Part shown: in pieces, positions 9,001 through 16,739 of the stretch
Position numbering within the stretch: the stretch's first letter is position 1
How the letters are laid out: every line of letters starts with the position of its first letter
From: Kiritimatiellia bacterium
Lineage (GTDB): Bacteria > Verrucomicrobiota > Kiritimatiellia > UBA8416 > SLMC01
DNA: 32,925 bases
Assembly (NCBI GenBank): GCA_007134465.1
Contig: SLKS01000162.1
Span: 1-32,925 of the forward strand
Reading direction: 5' to 3'
Program-made: the position numbers and the translations under genes
Notes under the pieces: model-generated
The model's input: the letters and a program-made list of their open reading frames with translations, nothing else
What the model was told of the DNA's origin: nothing
Database searches by the model: none

Positions 9001-10808
9001 CACAGTTTGTACAGGAACTTCGAGTTCACCGGCAGCACGTACAGGTCGTCGCCGATCAGCAAGGGCCGCTGCGCATACCAGAACATGGGACGATGCGGAT
9101 AGACGCTCATTCGGGTATGCCTCTCCGCTTCGCCGCCGCTGCCGAAACGGCGGGTGGCGTCATGCACGGCATGCGGATGGTACCAATAGGGGTAACGCAT
9201 GATCCATTTGATCTGGCCCGACAGCGCGTCCAGCGCCGCGATCGTGCCTGCGTTGGTCGTGTGATACACCGTGCCCTGATGGTACAGCGGCGGCGAGGCA
9301 AAGCTGCGAATCCGGTTGCGCCGTACCGCGCCTTCCGCCACGAACCGGCCCGGCCGCAGACGGCCCAGTTCCCGTCGCCAGCGAATCCGGCCGGTCGCGC
9401 TGTCGAACGCCATCACGCCATATTCCGTGTCCGTGTGCGTCTGGCCCTCGATGTTGTCGAGAATGTAGCCGGCATACACCGTCATCGGCCCGCCCGCCGG
9501 CGCCGCCTCGAAGCGCAGATTGGCCTCTTCCGCCGTCGTCGCGGCCATCGGTCCGTACGCCCAGCGCAACTGCCCGGTAATCTTGTCGAGCGCCGCCAGG
9601 GAAGGCCCGCCGTGGTGGAGCGGCGTGAATACCAGCCCGTCCTGCACCAGCACGTCTTCGTGCGTGTACTGTCGCTCGCCCCAGTTCTGCCACGTCACGC
9701 GACCGCCGGTGTTGTTCAGCCAGCGCAACTCCCCGGTAAGCAGCGAACGGCAGTACACGATGTTCTTGTGCCGGTAGATCACGCTGTTTTCCGTGACCAC
9801 CGGGTTGCAATACACATACGCGTCCCAGTCGCGCGCGCCGCGTATCGAGCCGGACAACGCATGCGCCCACGTCGGTTCCTTCAACCCCAGCGGATCCTTC
9901 GTGGGCGGCATCAACGCGTAATCGTCCGCCGCAACATAAGGAGGGCTGCTTCGTTGTTCGAACGTTGCCTTGGTTTTCGGACGGGTCGAATCGACAACGA
10001 TGCGAAATTGCTCCAGAGTCTCTTCCGCAAGCCGACTCGCGCTCTCGTGCGTCTCGCGCTTCGCGGCTTTCCCGATAGGGTCGCCCAGCATTTTTCGACA
10101 CAGCTCGATCTTCAGCCGCAGCTCCGGCGTGCGCGCCATCGGGTCGGGAAAATAGTCGCGCACGGTCGTGTAGCGCTCCAGCGCCTCCAGGTAATGGCCG
10201 CGGTCCAGCGCCGCGTCCCCCAGCAGAACCAGCGCCGCCGCACCGTAGGACGTGGCCAGCATCGTGTCGCGCACATGAGCCACCCCTTCCAGCGAATGGC
10301 GCTGCCGCGCCAGCTCGAACGCCTCGCGCGCCCGCGCGTCGTGCTGGGTCCGGTACAACGCCAGATGCCGCGGCGGAAACGTCAGCATGCGCAATTGCGC
10401 GTACTGCGCGATCGGTACGAACACCCCGTAGGGGCTGACCCGGTACAGCTCGTCCGGGTACTCCTCGACGACCCGATGCAAAATGTCCAGCGCTTCGCCA
10501 TGCTGTCCTTCCGCGGCACGCTCCCGCGCCGCCTCGATCAGCGCATAGGCCCGCTCCGATTCCAACAGCAAATTCAGCGTAAAAAAAGACGGCTCCGAAG
10601 ACAAGTCCATCAACTCCGGACTCGGCTCCCGCCGCCCGCCCTCATGCAGCGACTTGTCGATGAAATCGGGCCTGTAGTTTTCGTATGTTTGGCGAAACGG
10701 ATCGGGAGAAAGACCCGCCGATTCATTGCCCGCGCGAGCTTGCCAGGCCGCGCATGTTCCCAACGCCATCCAGCCGCTCAAAATCCATGCTGTTCCTCTT
10801 GTCCCCAT
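6048..10808 (-). CDS. secreted TPR / PQQ-like double beta-propeller protein
   Basis: 1586 aa; the ATG at 10808 is preceded by GGAG at 4 nt. A signal peptide (residues 1-26, ending AWQARA) is followed by a TPR-like helical block (about 85-270), a first PQQ-like propeller (about 315-740), a second helical block (about 840-1130) and a second propeller (about 1180-1586). Blade signatures are clear: AALDKITGQLRWAY (405-418), AFDSATGRIRWRRELG (467-482), AALDALSGQIKW (524-535), YAVDARTGKTRWRA (1198-1211), MLSAENGAMLWRTDP and VGLDCATGK. Such proteins are typical of Planctomycetota and relatives, where they are usually scaffold or binding proteins; PQQ binding is not implied. No signal for heme or metal binding was noticed. 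It is 40 nt downstream of the tandem beta-helix-like gene and 59 nt upstream of the lipoprotein gene. Periplasmic or surface location is inferred. An anti-parallel long open frame on the plus strand is a GC-driven shadow. Confidence 0.85.
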   Translation of the reverse strand: MGTRGTAWILSGWMALGTCAAWQARAGNESAGLSPDPFRQTYENYRPDFIDKSLHEGGRREPSPELMDLSSEPSFFTLNLLLESERAYALIEAARERAAEGQHGEALDILHRVVEEYPDELYRVSPYGVFVPIAQYAQLRMLTFPPRHLALYRTQHDARAREAFELARQRHSLEGVAHVRDTMLATSYGAAALVLLGDAALDRGHYLEALERYTTVRDYFPDPMARTPELRLKIELCRKMLGDPIGKAAKRETHESASRLAEETLEQFRIVVDSTRPKTKATFEQRSSPPYVAADDYALMPPTKDPLGLKEPTWAHALSGSIRGARDWDAYVYCNPVVTENSVIYRHKNIVYCRSLLTGELRWLNNTGGRVTWQNWGERQYTHEDVLVQDGLVFTPLHHGGPSLAALDKITGQLRWAYGPMAATTAEEANLRFEAAPAGGPMTVYAGYILDNIEGQTHTDTEYGVMAFDSATGRIRWRRELGRLRPGRFVAEGAVRRNRIRSFASPPLYHQGTVYHTTNAGTIAALDALSGQIKWIMRYPYWYHPHAVHDATRRFGSGGEAERHTRMSVYPHRPMFWYAQRPLLIGDDLYVLPVNSKFLYKLCRRTGTVRWTAEKTGGAAYFLGPLPDGRLVMAPSGHDGRTGEEGPIVLLDPETGRVDARLEDPVAIEPQPSIRKRYERRSGRDPYNFMTLSHDRANYQVTARPFLGSDGRLIAGGFSYWGFPIFGFGSNLAVYDLNHGNRPVTERRRYFSSSLVSTAERAVELSSKMADYLEDLPNPPRKEIETLRAIAADKPVENEHPQFLPFARVTFERYNTRFELRLAPDQVAMVYDRAEVDKTLQGREDPEGLFGRAEVALRDGRLSEAADLMERCLAVLPSEATDFRTLIHQQLYQAHAALARGSVHARDTESEIAHGLGMSRAATTLGDELESRFVIAEAYERSGDKERAMRQWQSVVSTYGRYGYPMTSLQKAQVEQILPTARQILEQAAAHVSPSAHASFLGTHADLLAEAMPMYWGALSPLEKDLTLRAEVWAATRLNRLRQSSESFATVFEQAARAALDKAADEERLVRLPEYPGTKAAQTALEHLLDSAAAALAVEGIEAETAASLRRRLWRLADVAQTCALTVPEGFAARLLAPSAPPRLPMAFPATSRNASFEEERSPVWLTLERHGRHDVEPDLLFLGGRIRTRFDNKFLLYAVDARTGKTRWRATEVRGEARFDELRLEGLGDEPGFFDAYVHGDVVVTHGRYDVLAFRLKDGTLKWRYRAPFAFEIRHASQSGALLVLAGASETVALYLGTDDPRGEVAWQTREEGALYGAPYFHDDRWVSVRRQPFNLTTRSRVTGRLIGRLVLPDLTLHTEHPLVEDGPEALPLARDGGRLLVTDGWRYIMLDVEKMRIAWQRLVDHNDMSSEPPFRFAMGDGFLAVLKKDWDVNAIYMLSAENGAMLWRTDPKDRQSPQPLYSMTIRNGKLYGIRPHAGQGFYFVGLDCATGKDLFRPNEQSGYQSRPAVRLRPEFHGDVLVAKTQDRQDFELKAFRIADGKRLHTMRVKGTGVFGEHGRASATAQNGTLALLGGHELTLAVHEP

Positions 10809-10848
10809 ATATCTCCATGCCCAATCTCCGGACCGGTTTTTTCATGAT

Positions 10849-13749
10849 CTACCGGAACCGGATCACGGTGCCGGCGGCAGGCTCGGGCATAAGAACTCCG
10901 CCCGTTTTCTCGCCGTCCAGATCCCTGAGCTGCCAGACTTTACCCTCCAGGTCGTCGTTCAAACCACCCGGCGCGTACGTATAGAAGACACGCTGGCCGA
11001 ACGGCGCCCGCAACCGTGTCTCGTCCGTCGCATAGGGATCGTTGAGCGTGCCACTGCCGGTGCGATTGTCCATGTTGAATCCGGCAATGGGGCCGGTAAT
11101 CGTTGTCCGACCGCCCCCGCTGCTCAGCTCGGCCAATCCGACTTTGGCGAGGTTCAACTCGGCCAGTGTCACCGTGCCGGCGGTATGCAGGCGCAGAAAG
11201 CCGTGGTCCGCCGGATGATTTCTGTTTTCCAGGTCGATTTCCCCGTCAATTTGGATGTCTCCGGCAATGTTGTTGATGGCAATCACGTCCGCGGCGCGCC
11301 CCGCATTGTCCTCGACCCAGCTCTCGATATCCCCGCCGATGTGGACATGGCGGTAGTTCTTGATTTCGATTTCAATCTGATTGGCCCTGCGCGTACCGTG
11401 GCTCGCGCGCAGGCGGCCTTCCACCGTCATGTCGCCGGACGCGTCGCCGCCGTCCAAACGAATACTGGCAGCGTCCCCGTTCAGATGGGCGGACGTCGTC
11501 ACGATGTCGCGCACCCGGAAGCGCCCCCGGTGCACAATGGTCACATCGCCGCTGGTTCTGTTGCGGTTTCCTGAAGTGACTATATCGCCCGCCTGGCCGT
11601 GGATATCGGCAATCCGCACATCGTTCGTGGCATAGACGACGACAGCGCCGCCATTGCCAAGATCGCTGCTTGTATCGGTACGAAGATAATCCAGCCGCAC
11701 CCGGTTGACAGGCGCCGTCTCCGTGCCCAGCCGCAGCGTCCCTCCGTCCCGGTAGTTGCTGCCGGCGCTACGGGCATCGATGCCGCCCATTTCGACATTA
11801 CCGACATGGATGATGTCGAGATCGTCCACATGATGGTTCCGATACAGCTCCACCGCCAGGCTGTTGGTTCCGACCAGGTCCGCGCCTGCAAAATCCAGCA
11901 CGATCTTCTGCTTGTCCGTATCCGTCGTGCGCGCGCAGTACAGCTTGCGGGAACTCAGGTCGACAACAGTGGGAACGGGAGCCAGCACGGAAAAGTCGAA
12001 TGTCCAGGGCGAGGCTTCGCCGCTGCGCCGAACCGGCGCGTCGGTTTCCTCGAATGTCAGAAAAGGGTTGTCCCCGTCCAGTTGCCGATTCTCTTTCAGG
12101 GTAAGCACACCGCCGGCCCAAGGCGTTATGAAAAATTGCGCGTCCCCCCACGCTGTCCCCGCATCGTTAGCGGCTGCATAGCGATACGTGTATTCCTTCC
12201 CTGTTTCGACCGGTATCGTATGCGCATACTCGTCCAGAAGATCGCCTTCATGCGCAGGCCATTCGTGCCAGTCGTCCCAGCCCGTCGCGGTCGCGCCCTT
12301 GTCCCCTTCGGTCCCCCAATGCACCGAGACTACCGTCGCCGACAAACCCGTGGCCGTCAATACGCCCACCAGCGTGGCGCTGGGCAGAACCACGTCCCGG
12401 GGAGGGGCGGTGGCAATTCCGGGCAGATCGCTCTTGGGCGCAAGGATGCCGCCTTCCCCCGCTTCGCCGTCCAGATCGGCCAATCGGTAGCTGTAGCCGC
12501 CGAGGTAGGCGTTCCGACCCTCCAGGGTCGAATACTGTACCATCGCGCCTGCCGGTGCGCGCAACGTCGTCTGCGTAGTGGCCCAAGGTTCCTCTACGCT
12601 ACCGGTTCCATGGGTGGATGCGGTGTCGAAACCAAGCAGTGCCCCCTGAATGACCGACATGCCGGTTCCGCCGCCGCTGCTCAGCTCGGCCAATCCCGTT
12701 TGGGCGAGGTTCAACTCGGCCAGTGTCACCGTGCCGACGGCATGCAGACGCAGAAAACCGTGGGACGCCGGATGATTTCTGTTTTCCAGGTCGATCTCCC
12801 CGTCAATTTGGATGTCTCCGGCAATGTTGTTGGTGGCGATCACGTCCGTGGCGCGTCCCGTCGTGTTATTAATATAGCCCTCGATATCTCCGCCGATGTG
12901 GACATGGCGATAGTTCTTGATTTCGATTTCAACCTGATTGGCCCTGCGCGTACCGTGGCTCGCGCGCAGGCGGCCTTCCACCGTCATGTCGCCGGACGCG
13001 TCGCCGCCGTCCAAACGAATACTGGCAGCGTTCCCGTCCGCATGGGCGGCCGTCGTTACGATGTCGCGCACCCGGAAGCGCCCCCGATGCGCGACGGTCA
13101 CATCCCCGCTGGTCCGAACACGGTTTCCCGAAGTGACCATATCGCCCGCCTGGCCGTGGATATCGACAATCTGCACATCGTTCGTGGCGTAGACGACGAC
13201 CGCGCCGCCATTGCCAAGATCGCGGCCGGCGCTGGTATATAGATAGTCCAGCCGCACCAGACCGGCACGGGCCGAGACCTCCCCTATCCGCACCGTCCCG
13301 CCGTCTCTGTAATTGGCGCCTGCTGAACGCGCGTCGATGCCGCCCATTTCGACGTTGCCGACATGGATAATGTCGAGATCGTCCGCATGATGGTTCCGAT
13401 ACAGCTCCACCGCCAGACTGTTGGTTCCGACCAGGTCCGCGCCGGCGAGATCCAGCACGATCTTCTGCTTGTCCGTATCCGTTGTGCGCGCGCAATACAG
13501 CTTACGGGAACCCAGGTCGACGATGGAGACATTGGGCAGGGACGAAAAGTCGAACGTCCAGGGCGATGCTGCGCCACTGCGTTCCACTTCCGCCTCCCCG
13601 ACAAACACGATCGCGGGCGTTGGATCTCCGCTGTCCGCGTCGAGACGCTGATCTCCGTCCACCGTATAGGTCTCGGCGCGGGCCGACAGCGACAACGCGC
13701 ACAAGACCATCCCGAAAACAATGATCAAACCCGATCGAATCGCTTTCAT
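10849..13749 (-). CDS. secreted beta-helix-like protein with two tandem copies of the GGIDAR module
   Basis: 966 aa from the ATG at 13749. Only a weak TAGGG lies upstream; the open frame extends to 13872, but the signal peptide (MKAIRSGLIIVFGMVLCALS, then ARA-ETYTV) begins at 13749. Module 1 covers about 26-438 and module 2 about 545-966. They are joined by an FN3-like linker (about 444-543) with VSVHWGTEG, YTYRYAAANDAGTAWGDA and QFFIT. Each module contains PWTFDFS, SSRKLYCARTTDTDKQKIVL, DDLDIIHVGNVEMGGIDARS, AVVVYATNDV, IRLDGGDASGDMTVEGRLRA, VHIGGDIE, NNIAGDIQIDGEIDLENRN and LRLH-x-x-GTVTLAELNLA. The regular short strands and turns point to a right-handed beta-helix. Module 2 ends RLRAPFGQRVFYTYAPGGLN ... 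LRDLDGE ... TVIRFR, nearly as in the paralogue at 16740-18140. It lies 140 nt downstream of the coiled-coil kelch-like gene. Enzymatic function unknown; adhesin or carbohydrate-binding roles are possible. Confidence 0.85.
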   Translation of the reverse strand: MKAIRSGLIIVFGMVLCALSLSARAETYTVDGDQRLDADSGDPTPAIVFVGEAEVERSGAASPWTFDFSSLPNVSIVDLGSRKLYCARTTDTDKQKIVLDLAGADLVGTNSLAVELYRNHHADDLDIIHVGNVEMGGIDARSAGANYRDGGTVRIGEVSARAGLVRLDYLYTSAGRDLGNGGAVVVYATNDVQIVDIHGQAGDMVTSGNRVRTSGDVTVAHRGRFRVRDIVTTAAHADGNAASIRLDGGDASGDMTVEGRLRASHGTRRANQVEIEIKNYRHVHIGGDIEGYINNTTGRATDVIATNNIAGDIQIDGEIDLENRNHPASHGFLRLHAVGTVTLAELNLAQTGLAELSSGGGTGMSVIQGALLGFDTASTHGTGSVEEPWATTQTTLRAPAGAMVQYSTLEGRNAYLGGYSYRLADLDGEAGEGGILAPKSDLPGIATAPPRDVVLPSATLVGVLTATGLSATVVSVHWGTEGDKGATATGWDDWHEWPAHEGDLLDEYAHTIPVETGKEYTYRYAAANDAGTAWGDAQFFITPWAGGVLTLKENRQLDGDNPFLTFEETDAPVRRSGEASPWTFDFSVLAPVPTVVDLSSRKLYCARTTDTDKQKIVLDFAGADLVGTNSLAVELYRNHHVDDLDIIHVGNVEMGGIDARSAGSNYRDGGTLRLGTETAPVNRVRLDYLRTDTSSDLGNGGAVVVYATNDVRIADIHGQAGDIVTSGNRNRTSGDVTIVHRGRFRVRDIVTTSAHLNGDAASIRLDGGDASGDMTVEGRLRASHGTRRANQIEIEIKNYRHVHIGGDIESWVEDNAGRAADVIAINNIAGDIQIDGEIDLENRNHPADHGFLRLHTAGTVTLAELNLAKVGLAELSSGGGRTTITGPIAGFNMDNRTGSGTLNDPYATDETRLRAPFGQRVFYTYAPGGLNDDLEGKVWQLRDLDGEKTGGVLMPEPAAGTVIRFR
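11105..13547 (-). repeat. tandem DNA duplication inside the beta-helix-like gene (period 1557 bp)
   Basis: The segment from about 11105 to 11990 recurs at about 12662 to 13547 at a constant offset of 1557 bp (519 codons). Anchors at 11111/12668, 11341/12898 and 11777/13334 all give this offset. Long runs are nearly identical: the strand-rich stretch at 11341-11475 and its partner differ at only a few bases. One codon-sized indel lies near the module start. The high DNA identity indicates recent duplication or ongoing gene conversion. Confidence 0.85.
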
Positions 13750-13889
13750 ATTGAAGAACCCTATCAGCCCATGATTTGACACCCGAATTCGGCATCGCAG
13801 CCGGTCGTGCATGCGCAAGGCTTGCGGGGCGAAGTGATGTTGGCATGCCGCAAGCCCCGCATATCGGAGCAACGTTTCCCCCCCTTTCC
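13750..13889. other. intergenic spacer with a 9-bp hairpin
   Basis: The spacer lies between the kelch-like gene stop and the tandem beta-helix-like gene start. GGCTTGCGG (13819-13827) and CCGCAAGCC (13848-13856) form a perfect 9-bp stem with a 20-nt loop. No U-tract follows on the minus strand, so a classical intrinsic terminator is not supported. It could be an mRNA-processing or stability structure between co-transcribed genes. Confidence 0.45.
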
Positions 13890-16601
13890 TTATTCGCGCA
13901 GCTTCACGTCGAAGGTTTTCAAGCTAGTCCGTTCCAGTTTGAGCACGCCGATGCGGTTCCACTCGAAAAGGAAAATGGCCACGCCCAGTTTCGGGTCGTA
14001 ATGCAGGGAACGGCTGCCGGTCGTGTTCCAGTAACGCACGTTGGACAGAATCTGATCCTTGCCTTCGAACGGCAGAACCAGTCCCGTCCATTGCTCCTTT
14101 TCGATGTCGTAGGCCAGATTTCCAACCTTATCGCCGACCTGCACGCGTGTCATGGCGAGCAGCATGTCGATTTCGGGCGCATACACGGTTTCTCGCATGA
14201 ACAAGCCTTCCGCGCCGCGCACGTCGAATTCGGTCAAAACCCCGTCGCGCATGTCGTAGCGCAACATCGGGCCGCCGCGATGCGCGAGCCAGAGACAGTC
14301 CCGTTTCGCGTCGTAGCACAGGCCGGACGTGTCGCCGTAGGCGCGGGGCAAGCGGGCGCCCGACAGCGGCAGTTCGCTCCATTCGCGGGCGGCGGCATCG
14401 AACAAATGCAAACGCCCGTCATGCCAGCAGACAACCCCGTGCGGTGTGGACGCCAGCGATATGTTCAGGGTGGTGGCCTTGGGATGGGGTTTGGGCGCAG
14501 GCGGGTACTCCCATTCCCGCACGGCCGGATCGTAAATCCATGTGCCGCCCCGGACATGCCAGACGCTTTTCCCGGATACGGGATCGTAGGCGGACGCATC
14601 CCACACGTGAATGGGGATGTGCGGGCGATTGTTGAACGTCTGATTCGCCATGGCGCGGAATCCGCTGCTGGTGGGTGGATTCTCGGATGCGTAGCCCAGG
14701 CTCCAGGACGCCGAAAGCAGGCTGTAGTGCGCCATGTCGGTTCCTTTGTACGAGCTGTGTCCGCCACCCCAGTGCAGGATCTGATGGCGGTCTGTATCGT
14801 AGGGCAAGGTGCCCCAGTCGCGACGGGGCGTGCCCTGCGGGGGCTCGGGCATCCACTGCCAGCGATTGGCGGGCAGCGCCTTCAGAAAGGCTTGGACGCC
14901 ATCGGGGTCCGGCGGGCGAGCGCCGTCGTAGTGATAGGGATGCAGTCCCGTCGCGTCGGCGGCCGGATCGTCCGCCCCCGGTGCCGGAGTTCGGCCGGGA
15001 GCCGAAGGATCCACGCGCATGCCCCAGACCCTGCGGGCGCGAAAGCGCGAACCCGGGCGATCGTCCACGACCACGAGCCGGTCCTGATCGTCGGCCGCGC
15101 CGTAGCCGCGCGCCGGTCCGTCCTCGAATTCGGCAAGCAAAGTCCACGTGTTGGCGGTCGCATCGTAAATCCAGAGATCCCGCATAGGTTTGAGAACGCG
15201 TCCCGGTCGTTCGCGATAGTCTATTTGCTGGGCGGGAGTGAAGCGTCGCCAATTGTTTTCCTCGGCGGGATCGGGGGTCTTGGCGCGCGTTGTTCCGCCG
15301 TACAGCGCGATCTTGCCGCTTTGCGGCAGCCAAACCAGCGTATGCCACGCGCGCGGCGCGGGCGCGTGTTCCGGAAAGCGTTGCTCCCAGGTGCGGGTGG
15401 CGCAATCGTACACCCAGGTATCGGCCAGAAAACGATCCTTGCGCGTACCGCCGAACAAGACGATTTTCCCGGTCTTCGGGTCCGTAGCCATCGGCGAGTA
15501 TCCGCGCCCGCACGGCTCGCTGTCCAGTGCGCGAGCCAGGTTCCAGGCCTGCGCTTGCGCCTGCTGGACCCGGGCCAGCGTTGCTTGCGCCGGATTCGTT
15601 TCCAGTGTCCTGGCCAGATCCGCCAGCGCCATGGCGCGCCGCGCCGCCTGTTGCGCGGCCATCATACGGACGTCGTTTTCGGCCGCCTGTTGCGCAAGCC
15701 GTTTCGAGAACCGCTCCGCCCGGTCCGCGAGTCCTTGGGCTTCGGCCGCCAAATCCGCTCGTTTTTCCGCTTCGGTTTCGGTAAGATAGAAACGATTGCG
15801 CAAACGATTGGCCAGGGCATCCGTGGCTCGCAACAGCGTCGCCGCTTCGGCTTGACGCTCGCGGTCCCGGTCGTTGCCGGACCCGATCTTGCGCCAGGCA
15901 GTCCGGTCCGCGCCGAGCGCCCACACGCCGGGTGTTCCCCCGTCCTGGTCGCTTGTGCCGCCAACCGACAGGATTTCCCGATTCACGGGATCGTAGGCCA
16001 GCGCGCCGTACATCATGGAATACGAACCGGATTGATTGAATGTGGGTGTATCCAGCACGGTCCACTGACGGGACGTCGGATCGAAGCTGGCCGTGACATC
16101 GCGAAAGTAGACAAAAATTCGGTTCGCTTCCGTATCGTAGGCATACTGATCGTGCAGACGGGTATCCGACCCGTAGGCGGCCACATTGCGATCCATGCGA
16201 ATGCGAGTGATGCCGGCTTTGTCGACAGGGAACGGGGGCATGGGCGCGCCTCTATGTGGCGCGTCCGTCGCGCCAGTTGTCTGACGATAGGGCGCGCCCT
16301 CGGGATAGGCGTTGTGCCATTCCCGTTTCGCCAGGTCGAAAAATTCGATGTCGTAGCGCTGCGGCAACGGCGAGATGCCCCCGCCCATGACAAATTGCCC
16401 GATGCTTGGCGCATAGATCCAGAACGGCGAATTCCGCATGCCATCCTCTTCTTCGCTGAGCAGCGTCCAGGCGTTGGACGACAAGGATTCCCGTTCCGAG
16501 GCGACCGCCTGGCCCGATGCCGCACGGCCAGCCATCAGTCCGGTCCACGCCAGAATCACCGCCGCGATCCTCTTTGCCTTAATCCATCCGTATGCGTTCA
16601 T
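13890..16601 (-). CDS. secreted kelch-like propeller protein with inserted coiled coil
   Basis: 903 aa from the ATG at 16601, preceded by AGAAGG at 4 nt. The frame is open to 16664 and beyond, but that upstream part encodes a remnant of another gene. A signal peptide (about 1-32, ending AASGQA) is followed by kelch-like blades (about 45-240). An Ala/Arg/Glu-rich helical segment at about 242-358 (QAEAATLLRATDALANRL ... ADLAAEAQGLADRAERFSKR) is predicted to be coiled coil. Kelch blades resume with GKIVLFGGTRKDRFLADTWVY (378-398), APAPRAWHTLVW (412-423), GKIALYGGTTRAK (428-440) and DLWIYDATANTW (474-485). The C-terminal part contains LHWGGGHSSYKGTDMAHYSL and the YGDTSGLCYDAKRD segment shared with the kelch-like protein at 982-2328. 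The gene precedes a beta-helix-like gene, as that smaller relative does. Enzyme residues are not evident; a structural or carbohydrate-binding role is inferred. Confidence 0.82.
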   Translation of the reverse strand: MNAYGWIKAKRIAAVILAWTGLMAGRAASGQAVASERESLSSNAWTLLSEEEDGMRNSPFWIYAPSIGQFVMGGGISPLPQRYDIEFFDLAKREWHNAYPEGAPYRQTTGATDAPHRGAPMPPFPVDKAGITRIRMDRNVAAYGSDTRLHDQYAYDTEANRIFVYFRDVTASFDPTSRQWTVLDTPTFNQSGSYSMMYGALAYDPVNREILSVGGTSDQDGGTPGVWALGADRTAWRKIGSGNDRDRERQAEAATLLRATDALANRLRNRFYLTETEAEKRADLAAEAQGLADRAERFSKRLAQQAAENDVRMMAAQQAARRAMALADLARTLETNPAQATLARVQQAQAQAWNLARALDSEPCGRGYSPMATDPKTGKIVLFGGTRKDRFLADTWVYDCATRTWEQRFPEHAPAPRAWHTLVWLPQSGKIALYGGTTRAKTPDPAEENNWRRFTPAQQIDYRERPGRVLKPMRDLWIYDATANTWTLLAEFEDGPARGYGAADDQDRLVVVDDRPGSRFRARRVWGMRVDPSAPGRTPAPGADDPAADATGLHPYHYDGARPPDPDGVQAFLKALPANRWQWMPEPPQGTPRRDWGTLPYDTDRHQILHWGGGHSSYKGTDMAHYSLLSASWSLGYASENPPTSSGFRAMANQTFNNRPHIPIHVWDASAYDPVSGKSVWHVRGGTWIYDPAVREWEYPPAPKPHPKATTLNISLASTPHGVVCWHDGRLHLFDAAAREWSELPLSGARLPRAYGDTSGLCYDAKRDCLWLAHRGGPMLRYDMRDGVLTEFDVRGAEGLFMRETVYAPEIDMLLAMTRVQVGDKVGNLAYDIEKEQWTGLVLPFEGKDQILSNVRYWNTTGSRSLHYDPKLGVAIFLFEWNRIGVLKLERTSLKTFDVKLRE

Positions 16602-16739
16602 TCTGCCTTCTCCCTTGTTTCTCCGTCTCCCTGTTCCACAGAATTGTTGCCCGGCTTTCCACAAGGCATACCGCAGCCAATGACCCGACGGCGGTAGATT
16701 CCCCGCATCCGATGCCTGGATTTTCCGAACGAATTCTTT
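16602..16739 (-). pseudogene. C-terminal remnant of a PcRGLX/YetA-like lyase gene
   Basis: This gap is an open minus-strand frame directly following the stop of the beta-helix-like gene (stop at 16740-16742) and running in frame into the next gene. At 16647-16715 it encodes ASDAGNLPPSGHWLRYALWK then AGQ. The last residues of the lyase at 2548-5010 are HADAGNLLRSGHLLQYAWWK then TGP. About 13 of 20 aligned positions agree, and the DNA is also clearly similar (for example GCCCGG-TTTCCAC-AGGC and the GATTCCC-GCATCCG segments). There is no start codon or signal sequence for it, so it is a decayed fragment, probably what is left of a second lyase gene that once stood before this kelch - beta-helix pair. 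Confidence 0.72.

Noticed and set aside
9093-10847. Long plus-strand frame opposite the PQQ-like gene (likewise 6078-7472, 898-2295, 2413-4212, 13776-16697 and 29628-30878)
   Set aside because: All are opposite genes with clear signal peptides and repeat motifs. Their translations are low in known motifs and rich in Arg, Pro and His, as expected for GC shadows.
10849-10893. PEP-CTERM sorting signal (MPEPAAG near the C-terminus of the tandem beta-helix-like protein)
   Set aside because: The PEP triplet is not followed by a transmembrane helix or Arg cluster, and the paralogue has VRPPAG at the same place. It is the conserved end of the module.
11105-13547. CRISPR-like array suggested by repeated blocks
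   Set aside because: The repeats are two long in-frame coding copies at 1557-bp spacing, not short repeats with unique spacers.
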